DNA of 15,695 nucleotides from Veillonella sp. GTDB taxonomy: Bacteria > Bacillota > Negativicutes > Veillonellales > Veillonellaceae. The translations under genes were made by a program, and so were the position numbers. Under the pieces are notes generated by a model. It was not told where the DNA came from, did no database searches, and saw nothing but the letters and a program-made list of their open reading frames with translations. The DNA is taken from NCBI GenBank assembly GCA_022737715.1, contig JAIITD010000029.1, positions 1 to 15,695 on the forward strand, read 5' to 3'. This document shows positions 1-8,223 of this stretch, one piece after another (positions within the stretch are counted from its first letter, which is position 1; each line of letters starts with the position of its first letter).

Positions 1-1131
1 AATTTTGTTAGCATATTTTAATTGAGCCTTCATACTTTTACCTTGTCCATCCATTTCCGCAGTGATATATGCGCTACGCAAAGTTTGACAAATCTTGAAA
101 GCTTCTAATTTTGCAGCCTCTCCAAGAGCAACTACAAATACTGCTGGTTCGATTGTCGGTTCAGGCAACAAGTTTTGTTTTTCCAAAGCCAATAACAATC
201 GTTCCATGCCCATTGCAAAACCAATAGCTGGTGTATGAGGACCATCGAGTTCCTCTACAAGGCCATCATAACGGCCACCACCGGCAACGGCACTTTGCGC
301 ACCTAATGGAGTATATTGCACTTCAAAGGCAGTTTTTGTGTAGTAATCTAGGCCACGAACTAAACGTGGATTTAGATTATATTGAATATTCGCCGCATCA
401 AGCAATGTTTTAAGTTCTTCAAAATGGGTATTACATTCTTCGCATAGATGTTCATGAATTTCAGGAGCGCCTACGGATAAAGATTTACACGTTTCATTTT
501 TACAATCTAACAAGCGCAATGGATTTTTATATAATCGCTCTTGGCAATCTTCACAAAGTTGATCTTTTTTAGGTTCAAAGAACTCGATCAATTTTTGACG
601 ATACGTAGGACGACAATTTGGGCAACCTACAGAGTTCACCTCTACATTGAGATCCTTAAGCCCAAAATCTTTCAACAACTGTACAATCATACAGATAACT
701 TCGCTATCCACTACAGGAGATGGAGAGCCGAGTACTTCTGCACCAAATTGATGGAATTCACGATAGCGACCAGCTTGTGGTTTATCGTGACGGAACATGG
801 AGCCCATATAGAACCATTTGGTTAAATTTTCTTTACCATACACCTTATTTTCAAGGTAAGCCCGTACGGCAGAAGCCGTATTTTCAGGGCGCAATGTATA
901 GCTTTGTTCCTTGTCATCGCCAGTGGAGAAGGTATACATTTCCTTTGATACTACATCCGTAGTTTCCCCAATGCCCCGTAAAAATAATTTTGTATCTTCA
1001 AAGGCAGGTGTGCGAATTTCACTAAAGCCATAAGCTTTACAAATTTCGCGCATATGCTGTTCTATATAATGCCAATTTACAATTTGTTCTGGCAAGAAAT
1101 CTTGTGTACCTCTTGGTCTTTTAATAGCCAT
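1..1131 (-). CDS. hisS: Histidyl-tRNA synthetase, 3' end cut off by window edge
   Basis: Class II aminoacyl-tRNA synthetase that charges tRNA-His in the cytoplasm. The visible 377 codons begin MAIKRPRGTQDFLPEQ, a typical HisS N-terminus. Class II motif 2 lies in the stretch with TLRPENTASAVRAYLE and the following FYMGSMFRHDKPQAGRYREF. The histidine-specific motif LVRGLDYYTKTAFE is followed by the glycine-rich AVAGGGRYDGL and the motif 3 region GFAMGMERLL. Between these lie four Cys pairs (CPNC, CEDC, CKNETC, CEEC), as in many Firmicutes HisS; they may bind zinc. The C-terminal anticodon-binding domain has just begun (KAQLKYANKI) when the window ends, so about 40-50 residues are missing compared with the usual 420 or so. 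The ATG overlaps the hemZ stop by one base (TAATG) and has a good GGGAGG ribosome-binding site 7 nt upstream, so it is probably translated from the same message as hemZ. Confidence 0.97.
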   Translation of the reverse strand, partial: MAIKRPRGTQDFLPEQIVNWHYIEQHMREICKAYGFSEIRTPAFEDTKLFLRGIGETTDVVSKEMYTFSTGDDKEQSYTLRPENTASAVRAYLENKVYGKENLTKWFYMGSMFRHDKPQAGRYREFHQFGAEVLGSPSPVVDSEVICMIVQLLKDFGLKDLNVEVNSVGCPNCRPTYRQKLIEFFEPKKDQLCEDCQERLYKNPLRLLDCKNETCKSLSVGAPEIHEHLCEECNTHFEELKTLLDAANIQYNLNPRLVRGLDYYTKTAFEVQYTPLGAQSAVAGGGRYDGLVEELDGPHTPAIGFAMGMERLLLALEKQNLLPEPTIEPAVFVVALGEAAKLEAFKICQTLRSAYITAEMDGQGKSMKAQLKYANKI

Positions 1132-2558
1132 TACACAACCTCCCAAAATGATTTACATAATGCATGCCGCTTAGCTAATAAAGCATCTAATGTATCTGTA
1201 TATACATCTACATCCTTTGGCATGTGTTGCTTTTTCTGTCTAAACGCAGGGGCCTGCATCCATTTAGATGATCCACCTGGTCCCATAGACATAATTGTTT
1301 GCCGCTCTTCCATAATTTGAATATTATATTCACACGCTTTACCTGGTAATGTATACCCAATATTTTCGAGTTGCCCTCTCATATATTGTTGGCGATATAG
1401 ATAATACGGCACATAACCGGCCTGCTCTAATCGTTCCTTAGCATACTGCACCATGTGTTTTACCACGGACTCATCAGGTACATCATGTTGCATGTTCAAA
1501 TCATATAGCGGACTACCGCGTTTGATAGCTAACGTATGAATTGTAACATTTTCAGGCAAATTATGACAAATATAATCCATGTTATGTACCATATGTTTTA
1601 TATTTTGCCCAGGCAATCCTGCTATAAAATCCATATTAACAGCAAAATCTGTATGTTTTTTAACATATTGATACATATCATCGATATCTTGTGCGCTATG
1701 TCCACGCCCGATGCGACGTAATATGGTATCATCCATCGTCTGAGGATTAATGCTAATGCGATTCACATGACACGCTTGCATAGACTGTATTTTTTCAGTG
1801 GTTATAGAGTCTGGTCTTCCCGCTTCAACCGTGAATTCACGCCCTTCCGGTATCAATGCAGATAATCCAGTTAGGACTCGATGAAAATCATCATTATTCA
1901 ATATAGTGGGTGTACCGCCACCCATATAGAGCGTATTGGTGTGCAAGTTATAACTTTCACAAATTTGGCGTACATCATCTATATCCTGTAGCAAAGCTGC
2001 TATAAATTCAGATTGTCGTTGATAATCTTGATATAAACCGTATGGAAATGAACAATAGATACAACGTGTTTCGCAAAATGGAATCCCACAATAGAGACTT
2101 ATATCCTTTGCAGAGTGCGACTCTAAAAAAGGACGTTGATAGTGCCCAATCCGGCTGAGAATATCTAATTTTTCCAAAGACACAGAAAACTCGTCCCTAA
2201 TGTGACGAGTTGCATCCTCTAATGAACCATATTGATCTATATATTTATGAAGTAATTTAGTAGGACGCACCCCTACCATCGTGCCCCACTCATTATGAGC
2301 AGGCAAACCCTGTTCTGTACGCAACAATACGAGTAATGACTGTCCTATTGAACGTCGCCCCATAGAAGATACGGGCCCTGTTAAGGTATGTTCAACGCCG
2401 CGAATAGATACGGTCAAAATATACATATCATCACGCTCAACAGCACGTAAGATCACATCAGCTTCTTCATTGCATGAAAACAATCCGGCTGCGCCACAGT
2501 TGTGGGCCACTACCGATCCAAGCGGTAGTGGCCCTGTATAATGATATCCATTAAGCAT
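1131..2558 (-). CDS. hemZ: HemZ-type oxygen-independent coproporphyrinogen dehydrogenase (radical SAM)
   Basis: A 475-residue radical SAM protein. The family is assigned to oxygen-independent conversion of coproporphyrinogen III to protoporphyrinogen IX, although the role of HemZ is less firmly shown than that of HemN. The [4Fe-4S]/SAM motif CETRCIYC (CxxxCxxC) is at about residues 162-169, followed by MGGGTPT near 212-218. An N-terminal domain of about 150 residues containing GVRPTKLLH precedes the radical SAM core; this separates HemZ from HemN and HemW, which start almost directly with the core. The first ATG (2558) lies inside the end of fur and gives an 8-nt overlap. A longer reading from a TTG at 2585 exists but adds only nine residues with no better ribosome site. 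No strong Shine-Dalgarno precedes 2558, so translation probably depends on coupling to fur. No other heme biosynthesis gene is in the window, so the pathway role is inferred from the family only. Confidence 0.88.
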   Translation of the reverse strand: MLNGYHYTGPLPLGSVVAHNCGAAGLFSCNEEADVILRAVERDDMYILTVSIRGVEHTLTGPVSSMGRRSIGQSLLVLLRTEQGLPAHNEWGTMVGVRPTKLLHKYIDQYGSLEDATRHIRDEFSVSLEKLDILSRIGHYQRPFLESHSAKDISLYCGIPFCETRCIYCSFPYGLYQDYQRQSEFIAALLQDIDDVRQICESYNLHTNTLYMGGGTPTILNNDDFHRVLTGLSALIPEGREFTVEAGRPDSITTEKIQSMQACHVNRISINPQTMDDTILRRIGRGHSAQDIDDMYQYVKKHTDFAVNMDFIAGLPGQNIKHMVHNMDYICHNLPENVTIHTLAIKRGSPLYDLNMQHDVPDESVVKHMVQYAKERLEQAGYVPYYLYRQQYMRGQLENIGYTLPGKACEYNIQIMEERQTIMSMGPGGSSKWMQAPAFRQKKQHMPKDVDVYTDTLDALLAKRHALCKSFWEVV

Positions 2559-3039
2559 GATGTGCCATTTTATCGAGCTTTTCAAGTTCTGCTGGTGTCA
2601 TATGCGCTTGGCAATCACTGCAGTAACCATATACTTTTAATTGATGGTCGATAGTACGGAAATTCAATTTCTTTGCAATGATAGATTCCAATGTTTCTAG
2701 CATATCATCTTCAAACTCGGAAACCTTACCACATTTCACACAAATCAAATGATGATGGAAATGGGCAAACTCTTCGTCATTTAATTCATAACGATTACGA
2801 CCATCACCAAAGTCAAGACGTTTTAACAAGTCAAGTTCTGTAAACAAGTCCAATGTACGGTAAATAGTCGCAAGACCGATATCTGGTGCTACTTCTTTTA
2901 CCAATACATATACATCTTCTGCGCTCAAGTGATTTTCTTCAGCATCGATGAAAGCTTGTAAAATCGTTTGACGTTGTGTGGTCAATTTATATTTTTTATC
3001 TTTAATGCGTTCTTTTAATTTTTCCAATGTTGTATTCAT
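2551..3039 (-). CDS. fur: Fur-family ferric uptake regulator
   Basis: A 162-residue metal-dependent DNA-binding repressor. The N-terminal winged helix contains YKLTTQRQTIL and the recognition-helix region GLATIYRTLDLF (55-66). The C-terminal dimerisation/metal domain has the HFHHHLIC cluster (His 93, 95-97), Glu 108 and His 132 as likely metal ligands. Two CxxC pairs (Cys100/103 and Cys140/143) form the usual structural zinc site. The overall match by memory is to B. subtilis Fur (HLSAEDVY, GLATIYRTL, FGDG, YEL) rather than PerR or Zur, so iron sensing is the best call, but metal specificity cannot be proved from sequence. The ATG at 3039 has an AAAGGGGA ribosome site. It follows the MBL hydrolase after 30 nt and overlaps hemZ by 8 nt. 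Two Fur-box-like sites in this window (8023-8041, 13811-13829) are candidate targets, the first of them upstream of its own operon. Confidence 0.95.
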   Translation of the reverse strand: MNTTLEKLKERIKDKKYKLTTQRQTILQAFIDAEENHLSAEDVYVLVKEVAPDIGLATIYRTLDLFTELDLLKRLDFGDGRNRYELNDEEFAHFHHHLICVKCGKVSEFEDDMLETLESIIAKKLNFRTIDHQLKVYGYCSDCQAHMTPAELEKLDKMAHHA

Positions 3040-3069
3040 AATTACTATCCCCTTTACTAAATAAATTAA

Positions 3070-3705
3070 TTAAGCACCTACAAATGGATTATATTGTTTT
3101 TCATAACCAATTTGTGTTTCTGGACCATGTCCAGGATATACCATCGTATTGTCTGGCAATGTATATAACTTTGTTTTAATCGCGTTGATGAGGGCATCAT
3201 AATCACCTTCTACAAAATCAGTGCGCCCTACAGATTGATTAAATAAAGTATCCCCAACAAATACTAGACCCGGCATATAGTAGCATACGCCGCCAGGTGT
3301 GTGACCTGGTGTTTCGTATACAGTCAAATCAATAGCACCGCATGTGATGTGATCACCTTCATGAACCTCTACAATGCGTCCTTTCACAGTAATCGGTGTA
3401 GGATTACTATAATTGCTTAGATTCAATTCAGGATCACTTAAGTATTTCACATCATCATGATGTATATAGATGGGCACATCGTAAGCATCTACAATACCTT
3501 GTACGCCACCAATGTGATCACCATGACCATGAGTTAAGAGAACTGCTTTCGGCTTTACATTATGTTTTTTTAAAGCCTCTAACACCTCTGTAGTGGCAGG
3601 ATCGATAATGAACGCTTCCCCCTGTTCCTTATCGCCTATCACATAACAATTTGTTCCAAGCGGGCCCAACGGCATACGCATGAGAACTAAATTTGATGTA
3701 TCCAT
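3070..3705 (-). CDS. MBL-fold metallo-hydrolase (glyoxalase II-like)
   Basis: A 211-residue single-domain metallo-beta-lactamase-fold hydrolase that probably binds two metal ions. All family ligands are present: THGHGDH (His59, His61, Asp63, His64), GH in ETPGHTPGG (His135), GDTLF (Asp152) and PGHGPET (His193). It resembles the YqgX/GloB-like group, often annotated as hydroxyacylglutathione hydrolase. It lacks the separate C-terminal substrate domain of true glyoxalase II, so the substrate (possibly another thioester) is unknown. The ATG overlaps the relA stop by one base (TAATG), and AAAGGTGG inside the relA end is the ribosome site. Position downstream of relA and upstream of fur suggests co-transcription, not a shared function. 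Confidence 0.9.
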   Translation of the reverse strand: MDTSNLVLMRMPLGPLGTNCYVIGDKEQGEAFIIDPATTEVLEALKKHNVKPKAVLLTHGHGDHIGGVQGIVDAYDVPIYIHHDDVKYLSDPELNLSNYSNPTPITVKGRIVEVHEGDHITCGAIDLTVYETPGHTPGGVCYYMPGLVFVGDTLFNQSVGRTDFVEGDYDALINAIKTKLYTLPDNTMVYPGHGPETQIGYEKQYNPFVGA

Positions 3706-5945
3706 TATGCACCACCTTTACTACGTTGTACCGTGTAAACTTCACGGATACGACGCAATTTAGTCATAACAAAATCAAGTTGCGATATATCTCGAATTTC
3801 AACAACGATGTTGATCATTACATTTTTCGTATTTTCAAGAACCTTAGCGTTCATATTGGTAATGGTAATTTTCAATTCTGAAAGCACCGCCATTACCTCC
3901 ATGAGAATGCCTGATCTATCATAAGCTTGAATATCGATACCTACATGGAAGGATTCAGTAGATGCTTCATCCCACGAAACTTCAATCATACGCTCTAGAT
4001 CTTCTGGCGTATGACCAAGGCTCGTACAATCAGAGCGATGTACGGATACGCCACGACCTCTTGTAATATAGCCGATAATATCGTCGCCCGGCACAGGATT
4101 ACAACACTTCGCCATACGAACCATAACACCAGGCTCGCCTTTTACGAGAACACCAGTGCCGTTCTTAGCTTTTTTGGCCCCTTGTACCTTTAGTTTTTCA
4201 ATGATTTGTTCCGTTGTTTTACGGGCATCTTCATGCTCTTTTGATTTTTTGTATAGTTCAACCAATCGCAATAGAACTGTACTTACCGGTATGCCGCCAT
4301 AACCACAAGCAGCATAGAGCTCGTTTTCCGTATTGGACTTCAACTGTTTTACAACTTGTTGAATACGATTGTCAGCGCATAGTTCTTTCCAACTGTAATT
4401 GAGGCGTTTTGCTTCGCGCTCAAGTGCTTCAAGGCCTTTTTCAATATTTTCTTCTTTATTTTCTCGTTTGAACCAATTGCGAATTTTGTTCTTACTTTCA
4501 GAAGATCCTACAATATTGAGCCAATCAAGGCTTGGTTTACCAGTTTTAGAGGTAATGATATCGACGATATCCCCATTTTGCAATGTGTAATCAAGAGGCA
4601 CAATTTTACCATTAACCTTTGCCCCTACACAACGATGGCCTACATCGGTATGAACGCGATAAGCAAAGTCGAGTGGCACAGAGCCGATAGGTAATTTAAC
4701 GACATCACCCTTCGGTGTGAATACGAATACCTCGCCGGAGAATACGTCTAATTTCAAAGCATTAACAAGTTCTTTAGGGTTAGACGTATCTTGCCATTCT
4801 AGCACTTGGCGAAGCCATGCAACCTTTTGGTCAAATTCTTTATCGGCGCCCTTATTACCTTCTTTGTAACGCCAGTGGGCTGCGACACCATATTCGGAAA
4901 CGCGGTGCATTTCCCATGTGCGAATTTGAATTTCTACAGGTTGTCCCATCGTGCCGATAACCGTAGTATGCAACGATTGATACATGTTGGATTTCGGCAT
5001 GGAAATATAATCTTTAAACCGATATGGCAACGGTTTCCAAATGCTATGAGCAATACCTAGAACGGCATAACAATCCGGTACCGTATCAACGATAACGCGT
5101 ACAGCCAGTAAATCGTAGATTTGAGACAAGTCGCGATTATCCTTTTTCATCTTTTTATAGATGCTATAAAAATGCTTTGGTCGCCCCTTGATGTCCGCTT
5201 TGATACCAGCCTCACCAAGGGCCTTCGTCAATTGTTCCATCGTATCATTAACGATGTCTTCACGGGCTTGACGCTTTTGTTTCATTTGATCAACGAGATC
5301 ATAGTATTTATCTGGTTCTAGGTACCGGAAGGATAAATCTTCCAGTTCCCATTTCACATTGAAAATACCGAGGCGATGTGCTAAAGGAGCAAAGATCTCC
5401 AATGTTTCCTTGGCAATGCGTTTTTGTTTATCGCTACGCATATGTTTCAAGGTACGCATATTATGCAATCGGTCACCCAGTTTGATTACTACAACGCGCA
5501 CATCTTTTGCCATGGCCAAAATCATCTTACGATAATTTTCCATTTGGCGGTCTTCTTTAGTTTCATATTGGAACTGATTTAATTTTGTTACCCCATCAAC
5601 GAGGAATGCCACTTCAGAACCAAACAATTTTTCAATATCTTCTTTTGTATACTCTGTATCCTCAACGACATCGTGAAGCAAGGCTGCAATCAATGTAATA
5701 TGATCGATTTGCAGATGCGCCAAAATCTCTGCTACTGCAAGAGGATGCATGATATACGGTTCACCAGAGGCTCTAAATTGACCTTCATGGGCTTTATCTG
5801 CAAGGGTGAAAGCCTTCATGATTTGGTCGCATTCATCATCTCCTAGATACGAATGCACATAATCCATAAACTCTTTTAAGGCCTCTTCTTTGTTAAAGCC
5901 CTTTTGTTCAACTAAGGCTTTACCTTCTTCATTTATGGTCATCAT
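3705..5945 (-). CDS. relA: Bifunctional (p)ppGpp synthetase/hydrolase Rel
   Basis: A 746-residue long RelA/SpoT homologue that makes and degrades the alarmone (p)ppGpp on ribosomes during amino-acid starvation. The hydrolase HD domain is intact: His53, His67, HD at 91-92 and GDRLHN at 157-162. The synthetase domain follows (about 240-350), with GRPKHFYSIYKKM, YISMPKSNMYQSLHTTV and EIQIRT. It carries RFKD at 309-312, the RxKD form typical of bifunctional enzymes as opposed to the ExDD of synthetase-only RelA. A TGS domain starts near 403 (VFVFTPKGDVVKLP). The conserved CC pair (614-615) in AKCCNPVPGDDI and a C-terminal ACT domain (about 667-742) complete the architecture. The ATG at 5945 overlaps the recJ stop (ATGA), with AGGAGG seven bases upstream inside recJ. 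Nothing appears degraded. Confidence 0.98.
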   Translation of the reverse strand: MMTINEEGKALVEQKGFNKEEALKEFMDYVHSYLGDDECDQIMKAFTLADKAHEGQFRASGEPYIMHPLAVAEILAHLQIDHITLIAALLHDVVEDTEYTKEDIEKLFGSEVAFLVDGVTKLNQFQYETKEDRQMENYRKMILAMAKDVRVVVIKLGDRLHNMRTLKHMRSDKQKRIAKETLEIFAPLAHRLGIFNVKWELEDLSFRYLEPDKYYDLVDQMKQKRQAREDIVNDTMEQLTKALGEAGIKADIKGRPKHFYSIYKKMKKDNRDLSQIYDLLAVRVIVDTVPDCYAVLGIAHSIWKPLPYRFKDYISMPKSNMYQSLHTTVIGTMGQPVEIQIRTWEMHRVSEYGVAAHWRYKEGNKGADKEFDQKVAWLRQVLEWQDTSNPKELVNALKLDVFSGEVFVFTPKGDVVKLPIGSVPLDFAYRVHTDVGHRCVGAKVNGKIVPLDYTLQNGDIVDIITSKTGKPSLDWLNIVGSSESKNKIRNWFKRENKEENIEKGLEALEREAKRLNYSWKELCADNRIQQVVKQLKSNTENELYAACGYGGIPVSTVLLRLVELYKKSKEHEDARKTTEQIIEKLKVQGAKKAKNGTGVLVKGEPGVMVRMAKCCNPVPGDDIIGYITRGRGVSVHRSDCTSLGHTPEDLERMIEVSWDEASTESFHVGIDIQAYDRSGILMEVMAVLSELKITITNMNAKVLENTKNVMINIVVEIRDISQLDFVMTKLRRIREVYTVQRSKGGA

Positions 5946-7936
5946 TGTATCACCTCCTGCTGACTATATGTAATAAACGTAACAGATGTTGTCAAATCAA
6001 GCTTACCGTTGATGACATTCCAACGGATCATTGCTTGTCCATTATCGTTCATTTCTTCGCTAATAATACCTAATTCCTTAAATACATCAATGGCCATCAA
6101 TGCAGATGAACCATTTTGATTATCTGGTTTACGCCGCAAAATTTCTTGTTCCACATGGTATAAAGAATTAGTGCCGCCTTTTAATGCTAGGCGTACAATT
6201 GTATATATTTCACGTAAACCTTCTGCACTTAATTGAATAGGTTCTTCTACGATAGGCTCTATATCTTGAATCATGAGTTGTGGAGATACAAAACCTTGCC
6301 ATTCATTTTTTTGAAGTGTAAAGGCAACTTTCACATTCATGCCTTGAAAAATATGTCTAAACAAATCAGGACGATTCCAAGCGATAGCATCAACGCTACC
6401 ATTGGCGGTGGCTAAAATCACCTTACAGTGATTTTTAAGTTGCCCCATCAGCATAATGTCCTGCACCTTAGCATCCATAACGCCAAAGATAGGAGTACTA
6501 TTGCCCATCCCATACGGTTCTAAGGCAGACACACGATCTACGATATCTACATCGATATCATCAACGGGCAATGTGGCATCAATGGATACAACAGGAATAT
6601 ACTCATCAGGAGAAACTTGAGCCTTACAATACTCTGTTAAACGCTGACGCAATTCATCAATACGGCTAGCCTCTATACTAAATCCAGCCGCTGCGGCATG
6701 ACCGCCAAATTGAATCAATATATCTTCACAGGATTTTAATGCATTATATATATTAAAACCTTCAATGCTACGGCAAGAGCCTTTACCTACGCCATTATCA
6801 ATGCTAATAACAAGTGTAGGCTTGTAAAACTCTTCTACCAATCGAGATGCGACGATACCGATAACACCGGGATGCCAATTTTCTCCAGCTACTACTGTTA
6901 CATAATCTGCTAGATGACCTTGAGCAGCAACATTAGTACGGGCCTCTTCGTGGATAGAACGTTCTATTTCTTGGCGTTCCATATTCGTTTCTTGTAATTC
7001 TTGAGCAATTGTTTCTGCCAAATCTACATCGTCTGTAACAAGCAGCTCAACGGCACGCGTTGCATGAGTAACACGCCCTGCTGCATTTAGGCGCGGTGCC
7101 AAGGTAAATCCAATATGTCCTGCGGTAATCGTTTTATCATGTAAGCCGGCCACGTCGATAAGTTTATCGATGCCTAAATTGGGCAACTCATTCATCTTCT
7201 TAAGTCCTGCCTGTACAATGATGCGGTTTTCCCCTACTAGTGGCACCACATCCGCTACGGTTCCTAAGGCGACAATATCTAAATCATCAAGATACCATTC
7301 GCCACACTGACGCAACCATAATGCTTGGCATAGCTTAAATGCAACCCCCACACCGGATAAGTTTTTATCCGTATAAGGGCAGTCTGGTTGTTTATGATTA
7401 ATAACAGCGCGTGCTGGTGGAATTTGAGGTGGTGCTGTATGATGGTCTGTAATAATAATGTCGATGCGATCACAAACGGCCTTCACAATATCGTAGGAAC
7501 TAATGCCACAGTCCACGGTTATAACTAAAGATGCGCCATCAGAGATAATATGCTCTAATGCCTCTAAATTTAATCCGTATCCTTCGCTTTGCCGTTCCGG
7601 TATGTAATAGCTTACGCGAGCCCCCATTTTCACCAAGAATCGATATAACAGCGATGTAGCCGTAATACCATCCACATCATAATCACCATACACGACTATA
7701 GATTTTCCAGCCTCTATGGTTTCAAGAATGAGAGAAACCGCAGTTTCCATATCCTTTAAGGTAAAAGGATCAAGCAAATCTTTAAGAGTGCCCTCTAAAA
7801 AGCGATGGCCTTCATCGCTATCTATATTCCGATTCACCATCAATCTCGCTACAATCGGGTTCACACCGAGTTCACGGATCAATGTATTTTCTTTTTCTAT
7901 ATCCCTTGGCATAATATGCCAACGTTTCTTCTTCAT
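5942..7936 (-). CDS. recJ: Single-stranded-DNA-specific exonuclease RecJ
   Basis: A 664-residue DHH-family 5'-3' single-strand exonuclease acting in recombination and mismatch/base-excision repair. Visible motifs are DYDVDG (85-90, motif I), VTVDCG (motif II), TDHH (163-166, motif III), VALGTVADVVPL (motif IV), RLNAAGR and the DHHA1 signature GGHAAAAGFSI (411-421). A C-terminal OB-like region follows and the tail has helical character. I chose ATG 7936 (MKKKRWHIMPRD) because GAGG lies nine bases upstream. An open frame extends 50 codons further to 8086, but that stretch is AT-rich, has no ribosome site, and includes a TATAAT and Fur-box-like repeats, so it is read as promoter and leader. First gene of the run to hisS; its stop overlaps the relA start by four bases. 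Confidence 0.96.
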   Translation of the reverse strand: MKKKRWHIMPRDIEKENTLIRELGVNPIVARLMVNRNIDSDEGHRFLEGTLKDLLDPFTLKDMETAVSLILETIEAGKSIVVYGDYDVDGITATSLLYRFLVKMGARVSYYIPERQSEGYGLNLEALEHIISDGASLVITVDCGISSYDIVKAVCDRIDIIITDHHTAPPQIPPARAVINHKQPDCPYTDKNLSGVGVAFKLCQALWLRQCGEWYLDDLDIVALGTVADVVPLVGENRIIVQAGLKKMNELPNLGIDKLIDVAGLHDKTITAGHIGFTLAPRLNAAGRVTHATRAVELLVTDDVDLAETIAQELQETNMERQEIERSIHEEARTNVAAQGHLADYVTVVAGENWHPGVIGIVASRLVEEFYKPTLVISIDNGVGKGSCRSIEGFNIYNALKSCEDILIQFGGHAAAAGFSIEASRIDELRQRLTEYCKAQVSPDEYIPVVSIDATLPVDDIDVDIVDRVSALEPYGMGNSTPIFGVMDAKVQDIMLMGQLKNHCKVILATANGSVDAIAWNRPDLFRHIFQGMNVKVAFTLQKNEWQGFVSPQLMIQDIEPIVEEPIQLSAEGLREIYTIVRLALKGGTNSLYHVEQEILRRKPDNQNGSSALMAIDVFKELGIISEEMNDNGQAMIRWNVINGKLDLTTSVTFITYSQQEVIQ

Positions 7937-7985
7937 AATCCAAAACCTCGGTGACATGTAATAAAACAACGTTGATTGATAACAT

Positions 7986-8014
7986 AACAATTTATAATCA
8001 ATATTAAAATTGTT
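7986..8014 (-). other. AT-rich hairpin in the recJ leader
   Basis: Arms AACAATTT (7986-7993) and AAATTGTT (8007-8014) are perfect complements. The pairing continues inward as TAAT/ATTA around a CAAT loop with one bulged A, giving about 12 pairs. It sits in the inferred 5' untranslated region, roughly 50 nt before the recJ start. It is almost all A-T pairs and has no following T tract, so it is not a terminator; whether it matters is unknown. Confidence 0.4.
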
Positions 8015-8022
8015 TATAAATC

Positions 8023-8041
8023 TATTATCATTATCATTTTC
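8023..8041 (-). promoter_or_regulatory. Candidate Fur box at the recJ-relA-fur operon start
   Basis: On the minus strand this reads GAAAATGATAATGATAATA, a 15/19 match to the Fur consensus GATAATGATAATCATTATC, with two perfect GATAAT hexamers in tandem. It lies just downstream of a TATAAT box (8046-8051), overlapping the expected transcription start near 8039, a classic repressor position. Two weaker hexamer pairs lie upstream (8079-8090 and 8137-8148). The region is AT-rich, so chance matches are possible; Fur binding is inferred. Confidence 0.5.
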
Positions 8042-8045
8042 TTTC

Positions 8046-8051
8046 ATTATA
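8046..8051 (-). promoter_or_regulatory. Candidate -10 box of the recJ operon promoter
   Basis: Minus strand TATAAT, preceded by TTG, in an AT-rich gap after the hydG terminator. The -35 region is poor: TTTATT at 8069-8074 with a 17-bp spacer matches TTGACA at only three positions. The inferred start near 8039 gives a leader of about 100 nt before recJ. The assignment rests mainly on the perfect -10 and its position. Confidence 0.45.
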
Positions 8052-8126
8052 CAACAAACACCCTTATAAATAAAGGTTTTTATCATTATTTTTGATATAT
8101 AACTTACTCGTTTTTCTCAACAAAAT

Positions 8127-8163
8127 AGCACTGCTTATTATCATTCTCATAATAAGCAGTGCT
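8127..8163 (-). terminator. Rho-independent terminator of hydG
   Basis: Perfect 15-bp inverted repeat: AGCACTGCTTATTAT (8127-8141) and ATAATAAGCAGTGCT (8149-8163) around a 7-nt loop. In the minus direction it is followed by ATTTTGTT, an interrupted T tract. It lies 60 nt past the hydG stop and upstream of the recJ promoter, separating the two transcription units. The upper stem and loop also contain GAGAATGATAAT (8137-8148), a Fur-hexamer-like sequence. Confidence 0.8.
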
Positions 8164-8223
8164 TGTTCATGTAGCTATATGCCATTTTTTACACATGAAA
8201 TATTCAGAAGTTTTAGTGAGACA

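Noticed and set aside
2551..3039. PerR or Zur as the identity of the Fur-family regulator
   Set aside because: Recognition-helix and C-terminal residues look closer to B. subtilis Fur, and iron-type neighbours agree, though sequence alone does not settle metal specificity.
7937..8086. N-terminal 50-codon extension of recJ
   Set aside because: No ribosome site at either upstream ATG; the stretch contains a TATAAT, tandem GATAAT hexamers and a hairpin, and the encoded residues do not resemble RecJ.
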